Below are positions 1-12,089 of a DNA stretch of 64,000 bases, piece after piece. Made by a program: the position numbers and the translations under genes. Every line of letters begins with the position of its first letter. Position 1 is the stretch's first letter. The notes beneath the pieces are model-generated. The model was not told the origin of the DNA. It did not search any database and worked only from the letters and a program-made list of their open reading frames with translations. Origin of the DNA: Cylicocyclus nassatus (Eukaryota; Nematoda; Chromadorea; Rhabditida; Strongylidae); assembly GCA_958299035.1 (NCBI GenBank), contig CATQJL010000112.1, positions 45,280,941 through 45,344,940 on the forward strand, written 5' to 3'.

Positions 1-144
1 CTGGTGCCTAGCTCATGGAATCTTGCGCTTAAACTTCTTTCATGGAGCGCAAGCCTTCTCAAGTTTCTAGAAAACAAGTTTATGAATTTAGGTTTAGGCA
101 TTGCAAAGTTATTAAATTTGCTTGAATTACGCAAGAACTTTCGA

Positions 145-205
145 GCCAACCTAATATATCATGACTTAAAATAACATATTAGGTTGGCACATAAGTAATG
201 CATCC
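145..205. mobile_element. two mariner-type ends, head to head
   Basis: GCCAACCTAA ends near 155 and TTAGGTTGGCACATAAG starts at 179. These match the right and left ends of the better preserved element at 25734-26785. They face away from each other across about 25 bp of AT-rich DNA, so they look like remnants of two separate insertions. No transposase is visible next to them. Confidence 0.45.
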
Positions 206-206
206 T

Positions 207-1140
207 TTTATATAACTTTTGTCTATTTGAACGTAGCGCATTCATTTTTGGCAATGTAAGGAATATGATGTAAGCTTCTGATGCACACATTTTTGCCGAA
301 CTTTACCATCTTATGTGAGGATTACGGTAGGTTTACGGTATCATGGGAAAAATTTTAGAATGCATCAGATTTTGCTGAAACTTTGCCTATAGAGCTTATT
401 TGACATGCTGATCACAGAAATGTGATCCGTTTCGCATGAAAAGGCCTCGTTCGTGAGATCAAAAAATGAATTTTATTTTAGCGACAAATGAATATGATAT
501 TCGTGCTTACCGCATAGGATTACTCTATAGTGCAAAGTTGTAGCGAATTCTGACTTTTCGCAGCTTAGTTATTGACAAATTGCCTTCAAAACTTGACGCA
601 TTAGTTATAGTTTTGATTGATTTTAGAACATGGGCCATTTCGACCGTTTTGCCAGCGCTAATGATTCAGCGACTTCAAAACGTGCTGTCTGAATGGGTGG
701 TTTTTTATTACAATGGGTGATTTTAGAGTTGCTCCAGCTCGTCTTCTTTCCCTCTCCCCATACGAGCTGTGATTGATTTCAAATTTTGACTGGCATTTAG
801 TGGTCAAGGAAGGAGTCACAGAATTCACCAAAGTTACAGAAATCACGAAAGAAACGGGATTTGTATTTTATATTGAAACCAATATAATCGTTTTTTGTGA
901 AAGGAGGTGGAAGAAGGTTTGCTATTTTCACAACTATGGAGCAGTGTATGTTTGCAGTGATGGCGGACCCACAGACTCTTTGGAGGGGGAGCGATGACTC
1001 AATAAAAACCACTCCCGCGATTGATTTCTTCTGTACCCTTTCAAATTTTTTCCAAGCCTAAAACACCATTATTACCTTGATAACAACTTTGAGGCGTTCT
1101 TGAAAGGTTTGTGGCAAAGGCGCGAAGATACTTTGTTAAA
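207..1140. other. no gene recognised; dispersed repeat fragment
   Basis: Nothing here reads as a spliced gene. The stretch 240-430 (TTACGGTAGGTTTACGG, then GACATGCTGAT) is a diverged copy of the roughly 140-bp unit seen at 10400-10680 and, inverted, at 11480-11850. Short open frames at 658-1012 overlap on both strands and have no splice context. Confidence 0.4.
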
Positions 1141-1149
1141 TTACTGGTT

Positions 1150-2090
1150 GTAAGCGGCGGGTAGGGTAGAACTTACTGGATCTCTAACGGCTCGAAAGGC
1201 ACTAATTTTTTTGAAGCTTTGGTCAATTGACTGTTTATAAGGCAGACGTAACCCACAGTGGATGGGGGCGCTTTGATAGCAGTTTCTTCTTCAAGTATTT
1301 GGTTGTTGGGTCGGTCTATGAGCTGCCCATGTTTGTCCTTCTTCATGAAAACGGTTTGTAGGCTGCTCCTAGGGTCATTTTTTCTCGAAGTATCGCTATG
1401 GGGGTTCGTAGGGCAGTGCGTCTAGCGCAGTAATTTCAAGTATCGGGCTGTGGGCGTAGGACACTTTTTTTGATATCGATTTATAGGAGTTCGCAGGGTA
1501 GCTACAACTGCAAATTTGGTCTATAAGCGGCACATAGGACAGTTATGTCCTGATAAAGAATGATATGTATGTATTTATGTAAGTGGCCTCGTAGATCAGC
1601 TTTTCTTTTGATATCGGATTGTAGAAGCTTGAATATCAATATTTTTGGAATAATTACCAGTCTGTAAGTGCCACAAAGCATTGCCTCTTTCAGTTCTAAG
1701 TGTAAGTGGCCAGTAAAGGATTTTCTTTGAACAACGCTTTGTTGGGGGGGGGGGGAACAGGGCAGAATACCAATCTATAAGCGGCACACAGGGCAGGGCT
1801 GTCCTTCTTGAACATCGGTTTGTAGGCGTTTGTAAGGCAGTGTTTTCAAAACATCCTAAAAACGGCTCGCAGGGCTCGCTTTTTTTTTCATAATATCATC
1901 CGGGCCCATAGGGTACTTTACCCTCAGGTATGGTTCATAGACTACGTAAAGGGTAGTACATTCTATTTATGGGCATAGGACTGTATGCTACTTTTATCAG
2001 TTATAAGCTCGTGAGTGACTATTCTTCTACTTTCAAAAGAATCTGCCTTGACCAGCTGTAAGCGGCCTTTGGGTGGTAGTCTTTTGATTA
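1150..2090. repeat. decayed tandem array, 'TATAAGCGGC..AGGGCAG' motif
   Basis: A motif like TCTATAAGCGGCACATAGG followed by GGCAG recurs at irregular spacing of about 50-110 bp. Instances are near 1150, 1341, 1440, 1475, 1520, 1610, 1665, 1770, 1817, 1855, 1900 and 2050, usually preceded by GATATCGG or AAGTATCGG. The copies are badly diverged but all in one orientation, as in an old minisatellite or a degenerate repeat domain. No frame stays open through it. Confidence 0.45.
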
Positions 2091-2122
2091 TAAATACTTG
2101 TTATATCCGTTGTGGTATCTCA

Positions 2123-2404
2123 TCAACATAGCTTGCAAACACTTCTCATTCCAACATTTTTAAACAAGTGTGGTAATGCTCCTTCAAAGACATCTGGAGC
2201 ATACGCAAATTCAGCGGTCTCCACACAGTTCACATTGTCCGGTTCCATACCTCCGTAAACAGTATTATTTGCTATCGCTAACTTGCAACTTTTTATCGTG
2301 GATAAGCGTACCTGGAATACGCAAAATGCATGCTGCCTTACGTTTTGAAATGCACTGCTGTAACTTTCAATGAATCTTAAACTGAAGGCAAGATTTTGAC
2401 GCAT
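2123..2404 (-). CDS. candidate terminal exon, unknown protein
   Basis: A 93-codon open frame ends in TGA at 2123-2125 on the minus strand. The last 62 codons have well-mixed amino-acid content (for example NNTVYGGMEPDNVNCVETAE) and begin right after an acceptor-like TATTCCAG at about 2312-2319. A second acceptor-like CCTTCAG lies further upstream, with the frame open across both, so either could be the exon start. The protein is not recognised and no upstream exon was firmly identified. The opposite strand also has a 67-codon frame, but without splice signals. This is a candidate, not a proven gene. Confidence 0.3.
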   Translation of the reverse strand: MRQNLAFSLRFIESYSSAFQNVRQHAFCVFQVRLSTIKSCKLAIANNTVYGGMEPDNVNCVETAEFAYAPDVFEGALPHLFKNVGMRSVCKLC

Positions 2405-2699
2405 GTTAACGTATCATTGCGCAATGCCGTGAGCTGTCATGGCGCTCTACGACTACAGTAGCATTTTCGGCTAAGTATGATAACTTCAAGTACATCATAA
2501 ACATCATAAAATTTGTTATTCGAACCATGACGATTCTCGTAATTTGCAAGTATTATGAAAAGGAAAGATGAGCATTGAAAAAACAAGTTTTTTCGTCCTT
2601 TGAAACTCAAAGAAAGTACAGAGTACTGCACTGATATCGCGGAGTTTCGCAAAGAATGCACAGCGCCTTCCATAATTTCTAAGAACCTTGCATTTATGC

Positions 2700-5120
2700 A
2701 ATTGAGTGAGTTTGCAGTAATCAGCGCTTACTGTTTCATTTGGAATTTGAGGTCATGAAACTGATTATTAGGGCACAATCAATCAATGTGATTACTGCCT
2801 CTCAAAGTGATAGCAAATGGTTGGAGCACACCATACTTTGTCCTGTACAGTAGAGAAGTAAAAATGATTAAGACATCGTCGAACCAAATTTTTGATGCAA
2901 TTGTGATTTTGATCTTTTTGATTTTTGATTCTATTAACAATCGCTAAGGAGCTTGCTGTAAATGATTTGTAAAGACACTAGACAGATGATCTAATAGTTA
3001 CTTTTTGCATTACTGAAAAGCAACACTTAGCTCTTTGGGGTAAAAGAATTGTCATCAAAACAGCGATTCACCTCAGAAATCATAATCGGCTAAAAATGCG
3101 GCTGAAAAAAAAGAAACGTTTGCCATAACCGAGTGTTATATTTAGATGAAGATGAACAGAATGGAGTTCCGAATCATGATACAAAAACGCATGGTCTAAT
3201 GGCCTTGAAGAAATGAAAACCATGAGTACAAAAGGAAGATTGTACCCGTTTTTGTAGAGCAAGAAGCCAATTTTTTTACCTGGTGTGAGAAAACAAGCAT
3301 TATGCACGATAGTTATAGCGTGGGCTTGTATTTACATGTAGACTCAAATTCACAGCATGTTATCAGCGAATGCCGATTCTGGAGATGAATGAATTTTGGG
3401 CGTTAATTCATCAAGTCTTGAGCAAAGTATTTGCATCTGCGATAATTTATTTGGAGAGCATACCACCTTTTGACATCTAACTTTTCAAAAAAAATAATCT
3501 TGAGCACCATCTTCATAAAACCATTCGATTTCGAGCATTGCAAAATTCAGTTAATGGCAATGCAACCGGAGTCAATTATGGATTGTTGTTTGATAAAACA
3601 AAGACTTTCTCTACGTCAACTGGCAAAATCATCTGAAAGCTCCGAAAGCATCGTAAAATTGTTATTTGACACACTTGGTCAGCAACAGGCACACTTTAGT
3701 CACGAGTTGCGGACTTGGTTCAAGGATTAACATATGTTTTTTTCGTTAAGTAACCGTCAAAGGATTTTCTGTCTAATTTTTCAAAGCTGATTACATATAA
3801 GCGATTAAAAGAAGTACTTGCATATGACTGATACAGAAATTTATTTATAAGTGTAAAAAAGGGAATTGTGTCCGTGTTGGTCATACGCTCTTGATTTCTC
3901 GCTTCGTTGTAGGACTTGCCTCTCACAAATAATCCTACTGAGGTCACCGCGGTAAGTCCTCACCGGAAGCCAATTTATTCAACACAACATAACCCTGTTT
4001 TGCAACCGCTTATACGATGCTGGGAAAAGATATCATGTGATAGGTAAAACAGAAATGTTGACCTTTCCTTGGTATCTTAGTATACAGCCTTTATCTGAAG
4101 AGGCATTAGGATGGAAACTGAGCTCTGAACTACTTCCATAACTTTCTTCTTTTTCAACATGGTGCACTCAAATTTTGCCACTATGTGGAGTACGACGATC
4201 CACTATTGAGCTAGGCAGCTTCGCTTGCAGAGTAGAGTACAAAAATCCTTGTATGTAATGCAAGAATTTCACACTTGGGTGATTGTTGGAGCGACTTCCT
4301 TTTCAACTTCCCCTCTCCTCTTTGCTAGAGTCCGAAACAGCAAACGAGTCCCGGCTTTTGAGAAAAACGCAATTCATTCGAATAGCCTGCGCAGTTGGTG
4401 ATCAAGGGGAAAATCGTGAAATCAAAGTGGCAAAGGTGTAATTGCTTCACAGAGGACTATTTGCCACCTTCGTCCGGGCCCTGGTTCACATTTCTGACAA
4501 CCCTACAAATTCTATTCATAAACTTCTATCGCTGCTGTGTTTGCGAGCTGGGAAGTACCTCAAAGGCTTTTTAAAGCGCATGATTATCTTTTTCAGAAGA
4601 GTTTAAGATTTCGGGAAAGCAAACGCTTCGGATTGTAAGAGGCTATAAATTTTTAAAAGATAGTGCTAACATATTTCCGGACCAAAACTTAATTTTTTCA
4701 CGAAAGCGTTTTCATACGAATATCGGACTTGAGATTAGGATATCATACTACGCTTGGCATGTACATTTCACTTCAAGCGGTTTCTGCAACTTACTGTATT
4801 TTTCGTGAATTGAACAAACGACAGACGTAGGTATCATACGTGGGAAACAATTCCATTCAAGGGTATAGCTTTTACCAAAGGTATCCGCATCTTGAAAATA
4901 TTTGACTAATACAAGAGAGGGAGTCATTTAGTTAAAAGATGTCAAAAGCTCATAAACACTGCATTAGTTGAAGTTTTTTATTCACTTTCACACATTCACA
5001 GCACACTTCAGTCAACCTTGCTATCGTTTACTCCCCTTTGTACGTTGACCGGAGATATTAGCAGACATCTACATTGGCGAACTTGTTCATACTATACTGC
5101 AAGTTGTTCTTAGTAATCTC
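2700..5120. other. no gene recognised
   Basis: This AT-rich stretch has only short open frames. The longest (3470-3730, plus strand, 86 codons) has no splice context and matches nothing I know. No inverted repeat or transposon end was found. Confidence 0.4.
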
Positions 5121-5155
5121 TTGCTATCAACACTGCCACCTATGACAGTAGCATA

Positions 5156-5439
5156 TACCCTCGATATCATCCCATATGTCTTCCCTCAACATGACGTGGA
5201 TTACGTGGCTTGATGAGGCGCCGCCTCGCCTCGGGCTCGCGCCACGTTGCGAGCGCATCATTTGGCGCAACGTGGCGCTCAACACAACGTGGCGCAGGCT
5301 TTTCCACGTTCTTCTTGTTGCCACATCACGCCGAAAATGCGCACGCAACGTGGCGCAAGCCCGAGGCGAGGCGGCGCCTCATCAAGACACGTAATCCACG
5401 TCATGTTGAGGGAAGACATATGGGATGATATCGAGGGTA
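5156..5439. mobile_element. TA-flanked foldback element, copy 1
   Basis: The ends TACCCTCGATATCATCCCAT and its reverse complement bound a 284-bp unit that is nearly palindromic. The arms are GC-rich and carry GGCGCCGCCTCGCC and repeated CGTGGCGC words. The terminal TA pairs fit a Tc1/mariner-type target. It is a non-autonomous foldback with no coding capacity. The overlapping open frames on both strands are a by-product of the palindrome. Confidence 0.8.
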
Positions 5440-5491
5440 TACGTGGCAGTTTAGAGAGTACAAAGAACCATGCTTTGCAGCAGAGTTTTGG

Positions 5492-5776
5492 TACCCTCGA
5501 TATCATCCCATATGTCTTCCATCAACATGACGTGAATTACGTGGCTGGATGAGGCGCCGCCTCGCCTCGGGCTTGCGCCACGTTTGCGTGCGCATCTTCG
5601 GCGTGATGTGGCAACAAGAAGAACGTGGAAAAGCCTGCGCCACGTTGTGCTGAGCACCACGTCGCGCCAAATGATGCGCTCGCAACGTGGCGCGAGCCCG
5701 AGGCGAGGCGGCGCCTCATCAAGCCACGTAATCCACGTCATGTTGAGGGAAGACATATGGGATGATATCGAGGGTA
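5492..5776. mobile_element. TA-flanked foldback element, copy 2
   Basis: A second copy of the 5156-5439 foldback begins 53 bp after it, with the same terminal TACCCTCGATATC and the same GC-rich arms. The two differ in scattered substitutions (for example CCATCAACATG for CCCTCAACATG), which suggests two insertions or an older duplication rather than an assembly repeat. Confidence 0.8.
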
Positions 5777-5841
5777 AGTCACCAACGCGTTCGGATGTCT
5801 GCAAACGCTCCGCTCAACGTACACCGGGAAGGCGAAGATAC

Positions 5842-6190
5842 CAGGGGCGGTATTTATCACTCTCCTGTATGGGAAGCGGTTCCTCTAGAGGTAACAGCCC
5901 GTACAGGCGCGGGCATTGGCGCTCGCGGTATACGAAGCCAAGGTGGTAATCGGATTCCTATTTGTTGGCAAATATGTCCGAACTAACAAGTTCGGCCATG
6001 TCGGGCACGGCTGTTGAGCCCGACCTGTCGAATTGGGCTCTGCTGCCCTACTGACGTGCCCGACATAGACAGACTTGCCAGAACGACCACATTCTGAAGT
6101 TTGGTGAATCACGGATTGGCGCTCTCGCCTGTCCGGGTACTTGATATTGGCCCGAACAGCGAGTTGGAGACTGATAAATACCGCCCTTTA
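5842..6190. mobile_element. small inverted-repeat element
   Basis: GGGGCGGTATTTATCAC at 5844 pairs with GACTGATAAATACCGCCC at 6170-6187. Inside, CCCGTACAGGCGC pairs with GCCTGTCCGGG. A second hairpin around 5995-6065 uses GTCGGGCACG against CGTGCCCGAC. It looks like a MITE of about 350 bp with subterminal structure. The flanks show no clear target duplication. Confidence 0.45.
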
Positions 6191-6199
6191 GTGTCAACG

Positions 6200-8310
6200 T
6201 GTTCAGCACCCTCTTGCAAACGTCCCGGAAGTGTTCTTATTCCCTTTTCACGTGGAGTGACCTAAAGAATCCAAAGTTAATAAGTGTTTTTACTGTTAAA
6301 AAGGTAGCTATATCTTGACTCTCATAAGACTAGAAAATATATCAAAAGGGAAAACCTGGAGGAATCAGAAAACAAATCGGATTTTTGTGTACTATATGCA
6401 GTTTTGGATTCCTTACCGTTAAGCGAGAAGTAGCATCGCCAAGATTATTTGCTCGCCTTACATTGCTGGTCTTGATAAATGGCCTCCAAAACGCTATCCC
6501 ACTTTCCCTCAATTCTCGTGCCAAGTCTCACCGGAGCTACTGCGTATTACTGCAATAGCGAATTCCAACAATTTCTAACCTCCACTTTGTTTGCGTGACT
6601 TTCGTTTCTCAACCGCGTTCCTGTTATCCTGTACAATCCCTTTATATCACACGTGACCCAGTCACAAAAGGCTTTTCTCTACTGAAACTAAGCATCAGTG
6701 TGCAGAGCCAGCCTGCTTTCTCATTTCTAAAAGGGCTGGCGGGGTATTACTTGCAAAGACTTATTAAAATGCTCAGGATCAAGTAAAAAATGTGGCACTC
6801 AATCTAGAAATGACTCCACCCCCTAGTATTGTCTCAATAAGATCCTTTAGAACTCTGCACACTTAAGATAGGCATAACTTAAAGGCCCCACCAAGCATAA
6901 CGAGTGATTTATCCACAATTAGTATGTCCAAAAACTCTTTTGGACCAAGTCTGTGTCTGAAGTTTACAAACACTTGGCCGTGGGTGAAATTGTCATTACT
7001 GGAAATGATTAACCTTGTTGCGAAAGTGAACCTAATACCTCTTTTAGCACTCAATACAAAGCATTTCTGCTCTTTTGCCTTTCTCAGAAATCTCGCTTCA
7101 AAAAGCCTCCAAACTGTGGAAGTGGAGACCAATAAAAAATCTGATTTTCTCCATTTTTCGCTTACGAGTAACATATCATCACTATTATCAGTATTACTCA
7201 ATTTCAACTCCACATCCCTTTTTGACACCTTTAGCGATCCCCCGTTGTGGCGTGCCATACACACTTGACCCCGGCTCTGCCCTTTTTGACGATGACCTTC
7301 GATGAGTATGTGCAGTTCTAAAATAGTCCAGCTAGTTTTGAAACAGCTCAAAAATCTCTCAACTGCTCATCTCATCTCAACTCCTAATCTTCCAAAACAC
7401 TTCCTCTCCAGCTCTCAGTACTCCATAAGTTTGAACCTTACGCGATGAACCTAGAAAAGTGCTAATTTCAATGTGCTAACTTTCCATATCACTTCCAGTT
7501 CTGAAAATCTTCTTACGAGAAAATGCTGCATACATACTAGCCGCAAAGGTAAAAATATTTTTCTATCCTTTTATACACCGCTAATTCTTATAAGCCCTTC
7601 ACCACATTCATACATGGTGAAACTTTGGGGGTCGAAACGAAAATTATTCCGAATGATTTTTACTACCGTAGGGGGTTGAGCGTACCAAAGCGCCTATCGC
7701 AAGAGACATCACACTTCCATGATTAAGTCAAAAAGCCCGAAAAATCAAAAATTTGACACTTTAACCTTAAGTTAACATCTCTATCCTAGGTTTACTCATT
7801 TAAATATAAATAAACTAAACGTGAAAACGCGTATGCGCTTCTTCTGTCACGGAGGAAGTAAAAATTTCATTGCTCGATTTATTTCATCCATCGGTTTCAT
7901 CTTTATTTTTACCCGTAGTAACAGTAGTTTCTATAAAACATATGCTCTGTCAGGTGCGAAGTGAAACATACCGCAACAACTTGTAAATTTGTTAATGAAT
8001 AGCAGCTGATGCTGCAATCACGCCACAATATATCAAAACCTAGAACAACCAAAGAAATGATTACCCAAAAAGTAGAATTGAAAACAGATACCGCATAAGC
8101 AAAACTCAAAATTTGTGAAATTACTTCAAATGGCGCGAGGTCGCGAGGTGGGGAAAACTGTCTTCTACCTTGTATCATAACGCTAGGTCGCCAGACTACA
8201 GTTCCCAAAAATTGTGCACATTGATCAGCTGCTAATATTCCTTTTGCTTTAACGTCTTTTCCCAATCTTTGAGTCGCTGTTCATTATTAGGACTGCGGTA
8301 GAAAGTTCTG
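6200..8310. other. no gene firmly recognised
   Basis: The only notable frames are a 162-codon minus-strand frame (6863-7351) and an overlapping 114-codon plus-strand frame (6924-7268). Neither has a recognised domain or splice context. A 118-codon minus frame at 7909-8265 is also unassigned. Confidence 0.35.
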
Positions 8311-8916
8311 GCATGTGTTAGGTTGTCCCAAAAGTAAACTCCCCTTAAGATAACTCAAGCTTTTGTTTTTCTAGTAAACCTAGGATATCATTCGATAGAA
8401 CAATTCAAACTACTACAAAATGAATGACTACAAAAGATGGTCGCATTCCATGTATAGTTTGCAGGCAAAGATTGAAAAATTTCTCACCTGAAAAAGGGAT
8501 TTTTGTGAGAAAGAATCCGGACCTCCAACTTGGAATAGTCTCAAATATGTTTTTACTGGATTTTGCCCGCGCACAGAAGGCGAAAATAAAGATACCTTGA
8601 ATTGCAACTCCGCTCTCTCAGCCCCTTTCACATACATCATTGTATACTACAACCTTACTTAGTATAACCTCAGAACTTTACCGCTGTGTGTATTTTCATA
8701 AACGAGAAATACCAAGTTTTACCTGAAATTTCGAAAAAAGGATATTCTGGCATTTTCAAACCATCCTTGTTTCTCAATTTGAACCCCGGAAAAAGTCCAC
8801 ATACTTTTGGGCACTACTAGGTGTCTCCATATAAAACCAAATTGGAAGTTCTTAGAAAGATCCAATTTAGCTGAAAAATTTTGATTTTTGGCTCCAAATT
8901 TTATCAGGATTACGAC

Positions 8917-9387
8917 TTACAGGGGAAGGATACTTGGATGCCGTAGCCATTCATAATGATTTGTATACCAAAAAATGCGTTTTTGAATGCTGGTTCGTAG
9001 ACTGTCTTTCATATCTGCGAAACGATAATCTGAATGGAGTTATGATTTTTTTTATTAAAAAAATTGCGTTCCTACGGAGGGTCAAAGTCATCAATAAAAA
9101 AATTTTCTCTCCTTTCCAAATGCTGAGTATGATCCAGATAGTCTAAATAAATATTACTACGTCTAAAATTTTCTTCAGTAGCATCAAACGGTAGGCTAGA
9201 TCGAATCTGGTGATTTTTACTATCCAAAAGTAGGCTAAATTTTCAAGGAAAAAAGTTCATAACTTTGTTCAAAAGATCGTTTCGCAGATTTCGAGCACAG
9301 ATTCAGAATCTGCATTCGAAGGCGCATTTTTGGTATACAAATCATTAGGAATGGCCGCGGCATCCAACTATCCTTCCCTTGTTAGGG
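8917..9387. mobile_element. foldback, 'CTAACAAGGGAAGG' family, copy 1
   Basis: About 70 bp at each end pair: AGGGGAAGGATACTTGGATGC near 8921 against GCATCCAACTATCCTTCCC near 9359-9378, with GGCCATTC and GATTTGTATACC continuing the match inward. The interior is non-coding. The terminal CTAACAAGGGAAGG is shared with the elements at 10811 and 18242. Confidence 0.7.
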
Positions 9388-9389
9388 GT

Positions 9390-10020
9390 ATTACATTGTT
9401 TCAAAGTTCTGTCGACTTGCGATTTTTCATTTAAAATCCCATAATTTTTTTAAATCAAAGACTTTCAACAAATCAAATCTTCTTGAATTGTGCAAGTTTA
9501 ATGTGTCTATCACAAGCACTGTATACCATATAAGGAAGGCGAACGAGAAAGAAGAGAAAATTTTACGAATTCTGCAAGGTTTTCTTCAAAGCCGCCCAGT
9601 TTGACATACTAATGCTTCCAAATGAGGTATTCAGCTGCCATCATTACGTAGCCTATACTTCAGAGGTTCTTTTGCGGCTAGAGACTATTCGAGTTATTTT
9701 CGCAGAATATTTACGAGCAAATCAAAAAAACCATTATTTGAGCCCTCCTCGTGCGTGCGAAAATATGCCGACTTTTACACTTGATTTTTCCTTGCTGTCG
9801 CAAACGAAGAACGCTAACTGACCGATTGTTTCTGCTTGCTCTTGCTTTGCTCTAACATATGCAATATTGAATGCATCACCTGTCACTAGATTTAGATTGT
9901 TGTCGCTTGTTGAATCACTGAGTTTGTCTTCTAGCTTTGAGAAAAATTGAAAAAGTAAGATATTCTCTACGTCGGAGAAAAATTGTGCTTATGTTAGCCC
10001 ATTATAGTCTCATCCATTAT
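9390..10020. other. no feature seen
   Basis: AT-rich sequence with one unsupported 69-codon frame at 9612-9821. No repeat ends or splice-supported exons were found. Confidence 0.4.
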
Positions 10021-10028
10021 ATAATATT

Positions 10029-10370
10029 AGCTGGCTTACCCGGCTCCGTTCGGCCCTGTCAATGCTATGATTAAGGTCTTATCCCTATTCCTGTAAAACC
10101 TTTCATTGTGCCCCCTTCTACATGCAATTCCCTATTCCCGCTGTGTTAGTAATTAGCATGCCCACCTACCTCCCTCAACAACCCCCAGCCCCGTAGCTCA
10201 AACTTTGCGAAAAAAGCAATAAAACCGAGAAAAGTAAGGATAATTCTGAAAACTGATGGCGCTATTTGGCTATCCTGCCCCAGAGTGTTTTTGTGATGGA
10301 TCTTGCTCAAAGTCGGTACATGGGGATTATCAAAGCCGCTGATGACGAATATCGTAGTCATTTCGCGCGA
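10029..10370 (+). repeat. ACAG/ACAT-tailed repeat family, head segment
   Basis: Begins AGCTGGCTTACCCGGCTCCG and contains CAGCCCCGTAGCTCAAACTTTGC, the two landmarks of the family best preserved at 13450-13815. The tail is missing here. The family resumes near 12150, so this copy appears split by the insertions between. Confidence 0.55.
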
Positions 10371-10389
10371 TAGCGCCATTTTTTGGGTT

Positions 10390-10690
10390 TACGTTGGGTA
10401 CACATAAGAAGCTGAAATCATGGATTTCGCTGGAACTTTGAGGGGGGCTAGTTGACATGCTGATTACGAATATCATACTCCTTCGGCATTTTGAGGCGAT
10501 TTCACAGAGTTACGGTAGGTATACTGCAGAGGGGCGAAATCTCAGTTTTGGCTGAAACTCGGTCTAGAGAGATTCGACTTTCTGACCACGTCTAAAACAC
10601 TATCGTTGCGTTTTGAGACATTTTCGCAGAGTTACGGTAGGTACATGGCAGCGGGCAAAGAATTCATGAACCTGCCCAAACCTTGGCAGA
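10390..10690 (+). repeat. ~140-bp repeat unit, two tandem copies
   Basis: Two successive units carry CGCAGAGTTACGGTAGGT and a line such as TTGGCTGAAACTCGGTCTAGAGAG. The same unit appears inverted at 11480-11850, degenerate at 240-430 and at 15490-15970. The inverted flanking pair brackets the foldback at 10811-11270. Confidence 0.5.
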
Positions 10691-10810
10691 AAATTACCTA
10701 AACTGCTGTTTCAAAAAGGCAATTCGTGTGGTATAAAAGTTTCCCAAGACCGTAATGCTTTCCCATATACGACCACTGCCGCGCGCGAGACACCCTTCGG
10801 CGGCTTTTGC

Positions 10811-11270
10811 CTAACAAGGGAAGGTATATGATTCGCAGTGGAGTTTCCCTATGAGATAGATATCATTCGAAAGGTCTTTGTGTGTTGATTCAAAACAGAT
10901 TTCCTTATCTGCTTATCGGTTTACTGAACAAAGTTACAGGCAATTTTCCGCTTCCAGTTTGTATGGTCAGGTACTGTGTAAATGATCTAAATTTGTAATA
11001 ATTGCGAATTTTGTCCAAAGTTACACGCCTAAATGTCTGTCTAAATTTATTGTACATAAAAAATTGATGCGAATAGTTTTGGAGCTACTCTGCCTTAGTT
11101 CTGCAAAAAGCAACAAAAAACAGCGTCCTTTGAAGCCAAACAAATGCCTGTAAATTTGTTCAGTAAACCGATAAGCAGATAGGGAAGTTTGTTTTGAAAT
11201 CAGCACTCTTTCGAATGATATACGACTCATAGGGAAACTCCATTGCGAGTCATATACCTTTCCTGTTAAG
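10811..11270. mobile_element. foldback, 'CTAACAAGGGAAGG' family, copy 2
   Basis: CTAACAAGGGAAGGTATATGA at 10811 pairs with TCATATACCTTTCCTGTTAAG at 11250-11270. Arms of about 120 bp also match at GATAAGCAGATA and GGTTTACTGAAC against its complement. The interior is non-coding; the short minus-strand frame across it follows from the palindrome. Confidence 0.75.
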
Positions 11271-11479
11271 CAAAAACAGGGGGAGGAAGATTTGCCGCGT
11301 GCGTTACGCGTTGGGACAGGTTAGGTGGCACTGGAGACCGCCATGCAAAACCACCGTTTCTCCATCTCTTGAATATCTGGGATTTAAATTGGCCCGAAAG
11401 CGAAAAAATGTCACCATAACTTCACTATTGCGTTATGACAGCGAGCAAGCATCATATTCATAAGCGATATACTTGTGAA

Positions 11480-11836
11480 CCGTTACAGGTAAGGTTTTGA
11501 GCAAATCTGGAACTTCGACCCATCTACAACCACCGTAACCCAAGAAAATGCACTATCCTGCGAAATCAGTATGGTATTCATGTTCAGCGCGCTAAATGAC
11601 CACCCTAGACGAAGTTTAAAGCAAATCTATGTTTTCGACCTCATGCCATATAACCACCACAACTCTATGAAAAGGTCCCAATATGCAGAGAAAGTGTGAT
11701 ATTCGTAATCAGCATGTCGAATAACCATATGGACCGAACTCCAGCCGAATATGATTTTGGCTTCCTACCGTACACCTATCGTAACCACACGGGAGAAGTT
11801 CTGCGGAGAAAGTGTGATATCTGTAATCAGCATATG
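11480..11836 (-). repeat. ~140-bp repeat units, inverted set
   Basis: Roughly three diverged units in the opposite orientation to 10390-10690, recognised by GATATTCGTAATCAGCATGTCG and ACCGTAACC/TAACCACC words. The coding-like frame at 11696-11956 is read from these repeats. Confidence 0.5.
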
Positions 11837-11838
11837 AA

Positions 11839-12066
11839 GGGCCGGGCATACTTCACGCGATTTCAGTCGCGACGAGATTCGGCAATTCGCCACAAGTCTT
11901 TGGATCCAACATTAGCAAACTACACAAACATAGTGTGTATAAATTACGTAAACTGATGAAATACCTTATCTTCTGTACATTCATAATGTGCTTACAATGA
12001 GTTAGGGACACCTGGAATATTGCCAAATCGCGTCGCGATTGAAATCGCTTGAAGTATGCCCGGCCC
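11839..12066. mobile_element. MITE, 'GGGCCGGGCATACTTC' ends
   Basis: GGGCCGGGCATACTTCACGCG at 11839 pairs with its complement ending in GAAGTATGCCCGGCCC at 12066, with a continuing match in GATTTCAGTCGCGACG. No coding capacity. A second, shorter copy lies at 22409-22622. Confidence 0.7.
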
Positions 12067-12089
12067 TTAAGATAACCCTTATACACGAA

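Noticed and set aside
5127..5949. Many overlapping frames of 60-121 codons on both strands
   Set aside because: They are mirror images of each other within the two GC-rich foldbacks; a palindrome without stops gives open frames in both directions.
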